Below are positions 17,773 to 26,750 of a stretch of 64,000 nt of DNA, piece by piece. The notes beneath the pieces are model-generated. The model saw only the letters and a program-made list of their open reading frames with translations, did no database searches and was not told where the DNA came from. The translations under genes were made by a program, and so were the position numbers. Source of the stretch: Chlorobiota bacterium (GTDB lineage Bacteria; Bacteroidota; Ignavibacteria; OLB7); contig CP065014.1 of assembly GCA_016700335.1 (NCBI GenBank), positions 1,215,001-1,279,000 on the forward strand. The letters are read 5' to 3'. The number at the start of each line of letters is the position of its first letter. Position 1 is the stretch's first letter.

Positions 17773-20700
17773 TTAAGGTAAAATTTTCATAATACCAGAT
17801 TTACTATTCCCTCTTACTTCAGTAAAATACATTAAAGAAGTTTGAGAAGGTAGAATGTTAAAAGTTCCTGGAATTTGAGCTCTTAGTATATATGAAAACT
17901 CTTTTGTACCTCCATTAACTGAATTTGCAAAAAAAGTAATTTTCTCATCTCTAATATCTTTTGAAGAATACCACCATTTCCAATACCAATTGTTTGAATT
18001 TGAATTTGGTTGATAATTAATTTCATCTTGGATATTAAATCCATTATCATCTCTAATTATCTCACACCCAGCAGGTATTGGCTCTTCAACCATAACATAA
18101 TCATAATCTTTAGAAGTTGTCATTTTAACTTTTACAAAAACTTCGTCACCAGATTTAACAACATTATTGTATTGTGTTTTTAAGTAAATAATTGATTCTA
18201 ATTTAGTTTTAGGATTAATAACTTTCTGTTTTTTAAGAATAAAATAATCTCTTGAAACAGTAAAACCGCCACCAGCACTTGGAATATTTTGTTCGGTTGA
18301 AAAATAGGAGATTAATGAATTTGAATAAACTTTTCCATTACCAGATTTTTCAATTGTTACATTATTAATTCCAGATTTTAATAATTTTTTATCAATTTTA
18401 ATTTTATCTTCAGATTTGAATATATCAGATGCAGTATATTTTTTTGAAAAAACATTAGATCCATTTACAGTAATCTTTAAAGTATAATCTGGGTTTACTT
18501 CACCAGTGACAGATAAATAATCTGCTAAAGCATAACAGACCATTGCAGTTTGTCTTGTATTATGCCAACCATATTCACCTCTTTGAGTTAACAACCATCT
18601 AATTGCAGAATTAGTATTTTCATTAGCACCTTGAATCTCTAGTAAAGCACGAACTGACATTGCAGAAGTTTCAATGTCATCATCTTGCCAATTATAATAG
18701 AAATTTTTTCCTTTCCAATAAGTGAATCCATTTTCTTTTGTAGCTCCTTTTAATAATGATTGTGAAACTTTATTTGCATTTCCATTGTCATTTAAATTCT
18801 TAAAGGCTAATGCTAAAAGTGCTTTTGCATAATTATTTAAAGTATCTGATTTCAAAAGTACATTACATAATTTTAAAGTATGTTCATTCATTTTAACATT
18901 ATAGTTAACTATTGAAGCCGAATAAGCAGCATAAGCTAAGGTTGTAGCATCAATTGGTTTTTGTTTTTTTGTTGTATTTGAAGTTGATAAACCTGAACTT
19001 AAAATACCCATTTTACCATCCAACAAATTATTTAATGCACTAGCTCCAAGATCATATTTGTCATCTTCTACTTTATATCCTAATCTCTTTGCCATTGCCA
19101 TGCCATACATCACATACGCAGTCATAAAAGGATTTGTCTCATCATTTTCCCACCAACCCCAGCCACCATCTTTATGTTGAAGCTGGTAAAGTCTGTTAAA
19201 ACCTTTTTGAATCATTTTTGGAATTTCTTCTCTCCTTCTAAGATCAAAATTCAATTTTAATTTGTCAAATGAGCTTGCAACAATTATAGTAGGTAAAAAT
19301 CTACTCATTGTTTGTTCAACACAACCATATGGATAACCAATTAAACTATTTAATGATCCAACTAATCCACCTGCAAGAGAAGGAGTTGTGCAAATAAACA
19401 TTTCAGGATCTATAACATTATTTGGAATATTAATATTTATGCTTTTAGAATTCTCGGAATTAGATAACTCAATATTCTCTCCATTACTAACTCTAACTCC
19501 TCGTGCTAATACTGGAACTGTTAATTCCATTGCATCAGATTCTTCGTTAGTTAATGCTTTGGTTGTTAATTTTAAACTACCTGTTTTAAGAGATTTAACT
19601 CTCCAATCAAATCTTTGTTCACCATCAGCAATAACTTTAATAACAGTATCTTTCTGATCATTTACAATATTTTCACCATTGAATTGAAGTTTAACTTGTT
19701 TGTCAGTTAATAAATAATTATGAATATTAACAGCAACAGTAACTTCGTCACCACTTATAACAAATCTTGGCATTTCCATTCTAATCAATAATTCTTTTCT
19801 TACTAATGCAGAACTAAATTGTTGACCAACTGCAGAATTAGCGTCAATGGCTCTTGCTGAAATCCTCCATTTTGTAAGGTTGTCAGGCATTTTAATAATT
19901 ATCTTAGCTAAACCATTATTATCAGTTCTTAAATCGGGTTTCCAATATGCCATATCTCTGAAATCTTTTCTAATAGCAGGTTGAACTAATAAATTCCCTT
20001 TAACATCACCTAAATATAATTTTCTATTGAAATTCCCATTATCAGCAAATCCAAAATATCCTGGAGTTGGGCTTACATTTTTGAATGCATCAGAAAAATT
20101 AAAATTGTATGAATGTGAGGTTGATACTTGATTATATCTAGGACCAAAGAAATACCTTTGAATGTTTGGTGTAATATCTGGTTCAATTGAATAAATAGCT
20201 TCATCAACAAGCCCTAAAGCTACTTCTACATTTGGACAAGGTTCTCCTTTTGAGTTTAGAGTTCTAATGGAAATATTTGCATTTTCACTAGGTAAATATT
20301 TTACTTTATCTGTTTTAATTTCAAGTTTTATTAACTTCTCATCAGGAATAATTTTCAATTCCTTTTCACCGGTATACATTGTTCCATTTACAACAATTGA
20401 AACAGATAAAGTAAATTCAGGAAGCAATTTTTCTTCTGCTTCAAAATGTACTATAGATGAATTATCATTGAATCTTTCTACTGAATAACTATATAAAGTT
20501 TGACCTTCTATAGAAATTAATGCATCAACTTTAGGAGCTGGACCAATAATTAAAGCACTTATAGTTTCTCCTTTATTGTAAGCTGGTTTATCTGGAATTA
20601 TTTTTATACTTCCGTAATTATTTTCTACCTCATCTTTAGAATAATCTTGTTCTCCAATGTAAATATATTCATTGCTATAGACAACAGATCCATTTTTATC

Positions 20701-22746
20701 TTTAGAATTAAATTCAGCAATGAAATAACCTTTTTCATTTGTTGGGGGAATATTAACTTCTGCAAGACCTTTATCATTAGTAGTTACTTTTCCTTCCCAA
20801 AGTTTTGTATCAACTCTTTCATATTTAACTGGAAGTGTTTTATCTGATTGAATTAATTTCTTCCAACTTATTTTCTTTAAAGTAGCAGTTATACTTGTTG
20901 ACAAAGGTTTGTTTTCATCATACATTTTTGCTGTTAGATTTGCCTTAATAAAATCTGATTTCCCATAAAAATATTTATCAGTACGAGATGAAATGAAAAA
21001 TTCACTAAAAGTAACGGTTACACTTGTTGATGCTTCTATTGATCTTCTGCTAGCATCTTCTACGCTAGCTTTTATTCTATATGTAAAGCCCATTTCAGAA
21101 TTTACTTGTGTAGGGAAAACAATTTTAAAAGTTCCATCAGGATTTAAACTTCCAGAATTTGAAGTTATTAGAGTGGATCTATAATCTGAATAACTATCAT
21201 CATTTCCAGAATATAAATATTCCCAATCTGAACCGACCCACCATGGTTGTTGAATTGAACTTCTATATATAAAGTAAGTTACTTTTGCGGTGGCAACTGG
21301 AGATCCAAAAAAGTAATTAGCCTTTACATTGGCAATAACTGTGTCCCCTTTAGTATACTTTTTCTTTTCAGGTATTACTTCAACTTTGTACTCGGGTTTT
21401 TTATATTCATCAACTGTGAAATTCTGCCAACCATCTAACTGATTACAATTTGCTTTAATAGAATAAGTACCCGTTGAAGCTTCATCAGTTAATACAAAGT
21501 TACTATTGAAACTTCCTAAATCATTAGTAATTAGTGTATCTTTTTTAACAATAGCATCTTTAGAATCATTAATTTCAATAAATACAGAGTCACCTTTTTT
21601 AGGTTTAATATATTGTCCATAATCATCTTTATTCCTAACTACCCCTCTATAATAAACAGTATGTGAAGGTCTATAAACTGGTCTTTCAGTTTGCAAAAAA
21701 ATTAATCCGTTTGATTTAGAATCATTTTCATAATTATAAGTCATTTGATCACATATAACAAAATTATCATCTTTAAAACCTAAAACAACTCTAGTATCAT
21801 AAACATAATAACTATCTTTAGATATTGAATCATAAGATTTTAGATTCATTTTCAGAACCCCACTAGAATTAGTTTTACCATTTCCTATTTCAATTTTTTC
21901 ATTTAAGAATGTTAAAGGAAAATCAGAAACTTTTTCACCACTTTGTTGATTTACAACAAATACCATAACATCTTTTCCATGTTGTTTTAAAACTGCAACA
22001 TTCTCTGAAATAATTAATACAGTTCTTTTAATATATCCTTTTGAATAAGCTTCAATTATATATACACCTTTTTCATTTAATGGAACTGGAATAGATTCAT
22101 TCCTCCAAGAATCTTTGGTAGCCTTTAGAGTATAATTCCATTCTTTCACAACAGGATAATCTTCAGCTTCTCTAGGTGGAGGTGGTAATATTTCAGTAAT
22201 AGTAGGCTCTTCAAGTTTCTTTTTATTCGAAGATATATTTGCAACTTTACTTAAGTTTTGGGTATTCTTATTTTGTTTTTTAACTTTTATATTATTATTA
22301 GCTTTAATCTTTTTTGAATCAATTTTCGGGGCAGGTAATTCTTTCAATTCAGTTCCATTATAATCAGTTAAATCTCTAAGAATTTCTCTTGAAGAATAAT
22401 TAATAACATTAGTTGCTGAATATCTTAGATCTTTTTTAAATTTATTAAATCCAGATTTAATCATGGAAAATAAATTTGGCGGTGTTGGATCCGAAAATTT
22501 TGGGGAATGAGGATTATCTTGTTTCTTGAAATATTCTAATGGATTATTTATTTTATAAGCTCTAAGCATTACATATTTAGTTTTAGCTTCACCACTAAAA
22601 TCAACAGAAATGTTAGCACTGTTTGGATAATAAACCCCACGTGAATTTATGTAAAAGTCAATATATTCAGAATCACCCTGAAATGCAAATGATGATAAGA
22701 CTGATAAAATTATTAATATCTTAGTTGAATTAGAACGAAGTTTCAT
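17773..22746 (-). CDS. Bacterial alpha-2-macroglobulin-like protein
   Basis: A very large (1657 residues) exported protein related to alpha-2-macroglobulins, which trap proteases in the periplasm or at the surface. It has a signal peptide (ILIILSVLSSFAFQG), then MG domains including an MG2-like stretch (IFLQTERPVYRPSHTVYYRG, about residue 355). The MG7/A2M domain includes DMAYWKPDLRTDNNGLAKI. The thioester motif YPYGCVEQTMSRFLP has Cys at about residue 1142, followed by the alpha-helical toroid (DGGWGWWENDETNPFMTAYV). The bait-like receptor-binding end follows. The thioester is intact, so a covalent trap is possible. The usual partner PBP1C is not next to it. ATG at 22746 is chosen over the adjacent TTG. 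Confidence 0.93.
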   Translation of the reverse strand: MKLRSNSTKILIILSVLSSFAFQGDSEYIDFYINSRGVYYPNSANISVDFSGEAKTKYVMLRAYKINNPLEYFKKQDNPHSPKFSDPTPPNLFSMIKSGFNKFKKDLRYSATNVINYSSREILRDLTDYNGTELKELPAPKIDSKKIKANNNIKVKKQNKNTQNLSKVANISSNKKKLEEPTITEILPPPPREAEDYPVVKEWNYTLKATKDSWRNESIPVPLNEKGVYIIEAYSKGYIKRTVLIISENVAVLKQHGKDVMVFVVNQQSGEKVSDFPLTFLNEKIEIGNGKTNSSGVLKMNLKSYDSISKDSYYVYDTRVVLGFKDDNFVICDQMTYNYENDSKSNGLIFLQTERPVYRPSHTVYYRGVVRNKDDYGQYIKPKKGDSVFIEINDSKDAIVKKDTLITNDLGSFNSNFVLTDEASTGTYSIKANCNQLDGWQNFTVDEYKKPEYKVEVIPEKKKYTKGDTVIANVKANYFFGSPVATAKVTYFIYRSSIQQPWWVGSDWEYLYSGNDDSYSDYRSTLITSNSGSLNPDGTFKIVFPTQVNSEMGFTYRIKASVEDASRRSIEASTSVTVTFSEFFISSRTDKYFYGKSDFIKANLTAKMYDENKPLSTSITATLKKISWKKLIQSDKTLPVKYERVDTKLWEGKVTTNDKGLAEVNIPPTNEKGYFIAEFNSKDKNGSVVYSNEYIYIGEQDYSKDEVENNYGSIKIIPDKPAYNKGETISALIIGPAPKVDALISIEGQTLYSYSVERFNDNSSIVHFEAEEKLLPEFTLSVSIVVNGTMYTGEKELKIIPDEKLIKLEIKTDKVKYLPSENANISIRTLNSKGEPCPNVEVALGLVDEAIYSIEPDITPNIQRYFFGPRYNQVSTSHSYNFNFSDAFKNVSPTPGYFGFADNGNFNRKLYLGDVKGNLLVQPAIRKDFRDMAYWKPDLRTDNNGLAKIIIKMPDNLTKWRISARAIDANSAVGQQFSSALVRKELLIRMEMPRFVISGDEVTVAVNIHNYLLTDKQVKLQFNGENIVNDQKDTVIKVIADGEQRFDWRVKSLKTGSLKLTTKALTNEESDAMELTVPVLARGVRVSNGENIELSNSENSKSININIPNNVIDPEMFICTTPSLAGGLVGSLNSLIGYPYGCVEQTMSRFLPTIIVASSFDKLKLNFDLRRREEIPKMIQKGFNRLYQLQHKDGGWGWWENDETNPFMTAYVMYGMAMAKRLGYKVEDDKYDLGASALNNLLDGKMGILSSGLSTSNTTKKQKPIDATTLAYAAYSASIVNYNVKMNEHTLKLCNVLLKSDTLNNYAKALLALAFKNLNDNGNANKVSQSLLKGATKENGFTYWKGKNFYYNWQDDDIETSAMSVRALLEIQGANENTNSAIRWLLTQRGEYGWHNTRQTAMVCYALADYLSVTGEVNPDYTLKITVNGSNVFSKKYTASDIFKSEDKIKIDKKLLKSGINNVTIEKSGNGKVYSNSLISYFSTEQNIPSAGGGFTVSRDYFILKKQKVINPKTKLESIIYLKTQYNNVVKSGDEVFVKVKMTTSKDYDYVMVEEPIPAGCEIIRDDNGFNIQDEINYQPNSNSNNWYWKWWYSSKDIRDEKITFFANSVNGGTKEFSYILRAQIPGTFNILPSQTSLMYFTEVRGNSKSGIMKILP

Positions 22747-22974
22747 CAAAAGAATTTAAATTAAATATAATTGGATTTAAAACTTTTCAAAGTTCAAGAA
22801 AATTTTTTAAATAGGACAAACTAAATTTAAATTAAGAGAATTGAATTAAGTACAGATTGAAATTATAAATTATTTTAGAAAATTGAAATTGTGATTTTAT
22901 TGATTAAAAAATTATTATTTTTAAATAGAATTTATAAAATTATAAATTAACTTTGTTATATTGCAAGTCATATT

Positions 22975-24111
22975 ATGAGTTGGGAAAATGTAATTGGTCA
23001 AAATAAATCAAAAGCTATAATTAGGTTTGCATTGCTATCTGGAAGGATTCCTCATGCATGGTTGTTTTCTGGAACTGAAGGGATTGGGAAAGATGCAATG
23101 GCTATTGAAACAGCTAAAATCCTTTTATGTAATAATCAATTAGATAATAAAATTTCATGTGGAGAATGTAGAAGTTGTAAATTAGTTTCAAAACTTCAAC
23201 ATCCAAATTTAAAATTTATTTTTGCACTACCTCCTGGCAAAAATGAAGATGGGAGAAATGATGGTCCTTTTTTGAAGTTAAATGATTCAGAAATATCTTT
23301 AATTCAAGAGCAAATAGTATTAAAAGCTAAAGATAACTATCATAAAATATCAATTCCAAAAGCTCATCAGATAAAAATATCTTCTATTAGAGAGGTTAAA
23401 AAAGATATTTCTTTTAGTAGTTCTGAGCCTGGTAAAAGAATAATAATTATAAGTGATGCAGATAAAATGGGTGATGAATCTGCAAATGCTTTTTTAAAAA
23501 CATTAGAAGAACCATCTAAAGATACTTTGATAATTTTAACAACTTCAAACAAAGATAGATTATTACCTACTATTGTTTCAAGATGTCAAGAAGTAAGATT
23601 TAATTTGTTAAGTGATGAAGAAATTAATAATGTACTTATAGAAAAATATAAAACAAATAGTACTGAAGCTTTATTGTATTCAAAACTTTCAGGAGGAAGT
23701 TTAACAAAAGCTCTTGAGCTAAAAAATGGAGAAAATATTTCAACTTTAAGAAATGATGTTGTGTCATTTTTAAGAGCATCTTTACGTAAAAGCCCTTTGG
23801 CTTTATATACTGAAATTGATAGAGTATCAAATGGATCTGATAAAAGTAGAATTGAGAAATTTTTAATTTTGTTATTAATATGGATGAGGGATATTTATTC
23901 TATTAAAAACTTAAATAACGAAACCAAATTAGTTAATCAAGATCAAATTCCCGAAATTAATTCTTTCAATTCAAATTTTCCTAAATCAAACATAAAAGAG
24001 ATTATAAATAATATAGATAAATCAATAACTGCAATTAAATTCAATGTTCAACCTACACTTGTTCTAACAAATTTAGGTTTAAGTATTGAACAATATTGTT
24101 TCAACAAATAA
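22975..24111 (+). CDS. holB: DNA polymerase III subunit delta'
   Basis: A clamp-loader AAA+ subunit of the replicative polymerase. N-terminal features: WENVIGQNKSKAIIRFAL, IPHAWLFSGTEGIGKDAMA (degenerate Walker A), and a four-Cys zinc module (CNNQLDNKISCGECRSCK). The SRC motif (TIVSRCQEV, sensor/arginine finger) is preceded by ANAFLKTLEEPSKDTLIIL. Length 378 is ordinary. The following gene ricT starts three bases after the stop, the same holB-ricT pairing seen in Firmicutes and many other bacteria. Confidence 0.93.
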   Translation: MSWENVIGQNKSKAIIRFALLSGRIPHAWLFSGTEGIGKDAMAIETAKILLCNNQLDNKISCGECRSCKLVSKLQHPNLKFIFALPPGKNEDGRNDGPFLKLNDSEISLIQEQIVLKAKDNYHKISIPKAHQIKISSIREVKKDISFSSSEPGKRIIIISDADKMGDESANAFLKTLEEPSKDTLIILTTSNKDRLLPTIVSRCQEVRFNLLSDEEINNVLIEKYKTNSTEALLYSKLSGGSLTKALELKNGENISTLRNDVVSFLRASLRKSPLALYTEIDRVSNGSDKSRIEKFLILLLIWMRDIYSIKNLNNETKLVNQDQIPEINSFNSNFPKSNIKEIINNIDKSITAIKFNVQPTLVLTNLGLSIEQYCFNK

Positions 24112-24114
24112 ATA

Positions 24115-25854
24115 ATGGATAATTCAAATCAAATATCAAAAAACAACAATCAAAATACAAATCAAAATTCATCAAATAATAATAAGAATGAATTAAATAG
24201 ACAAAATACTAATCAAAATAAAAATCAACGAAATAATAGTTCTAATAAACAATCATTATCTCAAAGATTTCAAAAAAATGAAACCAAAAATTTGGAAGTT
24301 GGTAAAATAAATAATAACGAAAAAAATGAAAATCTTGTTGTTGATATAAATAAACAAAATGATTTAATAACCAATCCAAAAACAAAAATTGTTAATAAGC
24401 AATTTTCTAAACCTATTCCTAGACCGAATTTTAATCAGAATCAAAAACCTAAGAATCAGGGTAAACAATTAAATCAAAGTAGTCAAACAAACAGTGTTAA
24501 AGCTAATAGTAATGTTGCAACTGAGAAAAGAACTCAACAAAATCCAAATAATTCTGATAAGACACAAAACAAACAAATAAATGAAAAAAGAAACAGTCAT
24601 CAATCAAGAAATAATTCTCAATCTAGAAATAGCGATTTAAAATCAAACTCTAAACCACAATTAATTAACAATCAAAGTAATCATAGAAACAACTTTGAAA
24701 TTATAAAAAGTAATAATGATTATTTTAATGATGAAGAAACTTATGAAGAGATAAAAATAATTCGTGAGAATATTGAACATAAACATGGGGATATGTCAAA
24801 TGATACTGAAATGAAGTATAATCCTAAAAAAGTTCAAAAAATTGAATCTACAAAAGGTACTTTAGCAAGTAAATTAGTGGCAGATACTTTAATTGGAAGA
24901 GAGTCAAATTGTGAGCATGGTTGCGGTAGTGGTGGTAATTGTAATACTGGTGGTTGCGGAACTAATAGTATTGTTCAATTAATGCTTACAAATTTTGAAT
25001 ACAAGGACACAAGAAGAATTATCGAAGTTGAATTTAGGGGTGGAAGAAGAGAATTTGTTCATGTATTTGACGATGATATTCGATTAAAAACAATTGATAA
25101 AGTAATTGTAGAAATTGATAAAGGTCTTGATTATGGGACAGTTTCTATGACTGGTTCATTGGTTCATGCAAAAAGAAAAGCAAAACAATTAACTGGAGAA
25201 CCTTTGCCAAAATTAATTAGAAAAGCATCTGATCCAGATATTGCTAATTATGTTGAAATTAGAAATTTAGAAAGGGAAGATAGAATCAAATGTCAAGAAA
25301 GAGTAAAGTATTTTAATTTGGATATGCATTTGTTTGATGTTGAATGGCAATTTGATAAGAAAAGAGTTACATTTTTTTATACTGCAGATGGTAGAGTTGA
25401 TTTTAGAGAATTAGTAAAAGACTTAGCAAATATTTTTAGAGCTAGAATTGAGTTAAGGCAAGTTCCTCCTAGAGATGAAGCTAAAAGACTAGGTACTTTA
25501 GGCATTTGTGGTAAAGAGCTATGCTGTACAACGCATCTAAGTAGATATGAACACATTACTTTAGAGCACGCTAAATATCAAATGCTTCAACCAAATCCTC
25601 AGAAATTATCTGGGCAATGTGGTAGATTAAAATGTTGTCTTTTATACGAAGTGGATAATTACATTGAAGGACTTAAAAAATTTCCTCCATTAGAATCAAA
25701 TATTAGAACTGAAAAGGGGGAAGCTATAATTCAGAAAATTGATATTTTTAGGGACACAGTAACATTGCATTATTTAGGTTCAGATCAATGGGAAACTATA
25801 AGCTTGTTGGAGTTAAAAAAGTATGTTAAAATTGTAAATAATGTGGTTGCATAA
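24115..25854 (+). CDS. ricT: PSP1-domain protein RicT with a long Asn/Gln-rich N-terminal tail
   Basis: A RicT (YaaT)-like protein; in Bacillus it is part of an Fe-S-containing complex affecting RNA maturation (family knowledge). The C-terminal half is typical: KRVTFFYTADGRVDFRELVKDL, LGICGKELCCTTHLSRYE and LSGQCGRLKCCLLYE. The conserved cysteines are intact. A further Cys-rich patch, CEHGCGSGGNCNTGGCG, lies near residue 260. Unusually, the first ~240 residues are low-complexity Asn/Gln/Lys/Ser, probably disordered, and much longer than in Bacillus. The ATG at 24115 is three bases after holB. The tail's role is unknown. Confidence 0.9.
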   Translation: MDNSNQISKNNNQNTNQNSSNNNKNELNRQNTNQNKNQRNNSSNKQSLSQRFQKNETKNLEVGKINNNEKNENLVVDINKQNDLITNPKTKIVNKQFSKPIPRPNFNQNQKPKNQGKQLNQSSQTNSVKANSNVATEKRTQQNPNNSDKTQNKQINEKRNSHQSRNNSQSRNSDLKSNSKPQLINNQSNHRNNFEIIKSNNDYFNDEETYEEIKIIRENIEHKHGDMSNDTEMKYNPKKVQKIESTKGTLASKLVADTLIGRESNCEHGCGSGGNCNTGGCGTNSIVQLMLTNFEYKDTRRIIEVEFRGGRREFVHVFDDDIRLKTIDKVIVEIDKGLDYGTVSMTGSLVHAKRKAKQLTGEPLPKLIRKASDPDIANYVEIRNLEREDRIKCQERVKYFNLDMHLFDVEWQFDKKRVTFFYTADGRVDFRELVKDLANIFRARIELRQVPPRDEAKRLGTLGICGKELCCTTHLSRYEHITLEHAKYQMLQPNPQKLSGQCGRLKCCLLYEVDNYIEGLKKFPPLESNIRTEKGEAIIQKIDIFRDTVTLHYLGSDQWETISLLELKKYVKIVNNVVA

Positions 25855-25909
25855 ATGTATAAATTAATTCTTGGAATAATAAAAATTCATATTATTTAAT
25901 TAAAAATTG

Positions 25910-25917
25910 TATATTTG
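25910..25917 (+). promoter_or_regulatory. -7 element before the small gene and rpmE-rpsR
   Basis: TATATTTG matches the Bacteroidota -7 consensus TAnnTTTG and lies 47 bases before the 55-residue gene. No clear -33 TTTG is at the right distance. Confidence 0.5.
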
Positions 25918-25963
25918 TATCCTTTTTTAAAAAACTTAACATCAAAAAAAAATAACATAGAAT

Positions 25964-26131
25964 ATGGCTAAAGCACAAACCTTTGATAGTAAATCTAAAA
26001 AGAAAGCTGCAGAATTTATTTCTGTAAAAGTAATTACATCAGATAAAACTGAAAAAGGATCTTATCGTTTTCAAGAAAAGTTTATAAAACTTAAAGATAT
26101 TAATGATATCGAAAAAGCAATAAAACTTTAA
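25964..26131 (+). CDS. Small basic protein of unknown function before rpmE
   Basis: A 55-residue reading frame (MAKAQTFDSKSKKKAAEF... ending IEKAIKL) from ATG at 25964 to TAA at 26131. It is Lys-rich, with a short beta-like stretch (EFISVKVITSD) and a helix-like end. I do not recognise the family. Support comes from a TAnnTTTG element upstream, coding-like composition, an ATG start, and its position 30 bases before rpmE in the same direction. It could be a small ribosome-associated protein, but that is only inferred from the context. Confidence 0.65.
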   Translation: MAKAQTFDSKSKKKAAEFISVKVITSDKTEKGSYRFQEKFIKLKDINDIEKAIKL

Positions 26132-26161
26132 TAGTTCAAAAATTATTTAAAAATTATTAAT

Positions 26162-26404
26162 ATGAAAGAGGGCATACATCCAAATTATGTAGTATCACAA
26201 GTGACTTGTGTTTGTGGAAACAAATTCATAACTCATTCAACTGTTGGAGATATTAAAGTTGAAATTTGTTCAGAATGCCATCCATTTTTCACTGGTAAAC
26301 AAAAAATTGTAGATGCTGCAGGAAGGGTAGATAAATTTAATCAACGCTTCATCAAAACAAAAAGTATTAAGGAAGCTAAAACAATTAAAGAAACAACAAA
26401 CTAA
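26162..26404 (+). CDS. rpmE: 50S ribosomal protein L31
   Basis: Ribosomal protein L31, 80 residues. It starts MKEGIHPNYV and keeps the zinc-binding set of the C+ form: VTCVCGNKF and ICSECHPFFTGK, followed by VDAAGRVDKFNQRF. A short Lys/Thr tail follows. It is cotranscribed with rpsR, whose start is six bases after the L31 stop. Confidence 0.97.
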   Translation: MKEGIHPNYVVSQVTCVCGNKFITHSTVGDIKVEICSECHPFFTGKQKIVDAAGRVDKFNQRFIKTKSIKEAKTIKETTN

Positions 26405-26410
26405 TTTATA

Positions 26411-26677
26411 ATGGCAAAACAAGAATACTCTTCTTTGCGTCCAGGGCTTTCAAATGATGATTCAAAATCAGGGCACAAAAAGAATCCTTTATTAGGTGTA
26501 ACTTATGTTGATTATACTAACACAAAGTTGCTTGAAAAATTTATAACGGAAACTGGAAAAATACTTCCAGCTAGAGTTACTGGTGTAACTGCAAAACAAC
26601 AACGTGCCGTAGTTAAATCAATTAAATATGCTCGTCATTTAGCTTTACTTCCATTTGTTGGACGTGATGATAAATAA
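26411..26677 (+). CDS. rpsR: 30S ribosomal protein S18 (zinc-independent form)
   Basis: S18, 88 residues, recognised by VDYTNTKLLEKFITETGKILPAR, GVTAKQQRAVVKSIKYARH and LALLPFV. The usual Cys-containing segment before the IDYKD strand (as in KKxCxFC) is replaced by KKNPLLG, so no zinc-type Cys remains; this is the C- type. The preceding L31 is the C+ type. A convergent terminator follows. If a second rpsR exists elsewhere, this would be the zinc-sparing paralogue. Confidence 0.93.
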   Translation: MAKQEYSSLRPGLSNDDSKSGHKKNPLLGVTYVDYTNTKLLEKFITETGKILPARVTGVTAKQQRAVVKSIKYARHLALLPFVGRDDK

Positions 26678-26707
26678 TTTACTTTATCTTAATTGAAGTT
26701 TTATTTA

Positions 26708-26748
26708 AATGCTCAATAATAATAATTGTTATTGAGCATTTTTTTTAT
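26708..26748 (+). terminator. Intrinsic terminator after rpsR
   Basis: Perfect twelve-base arms AATGCTCAATAA (26708-26719) and TTATTGAGCATT (26729-26740), nine-base loop, then a run of T. It separates rpsR from the convergent bshA. Confidence 0.88.
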
Positions 26749-26750
26749 AA

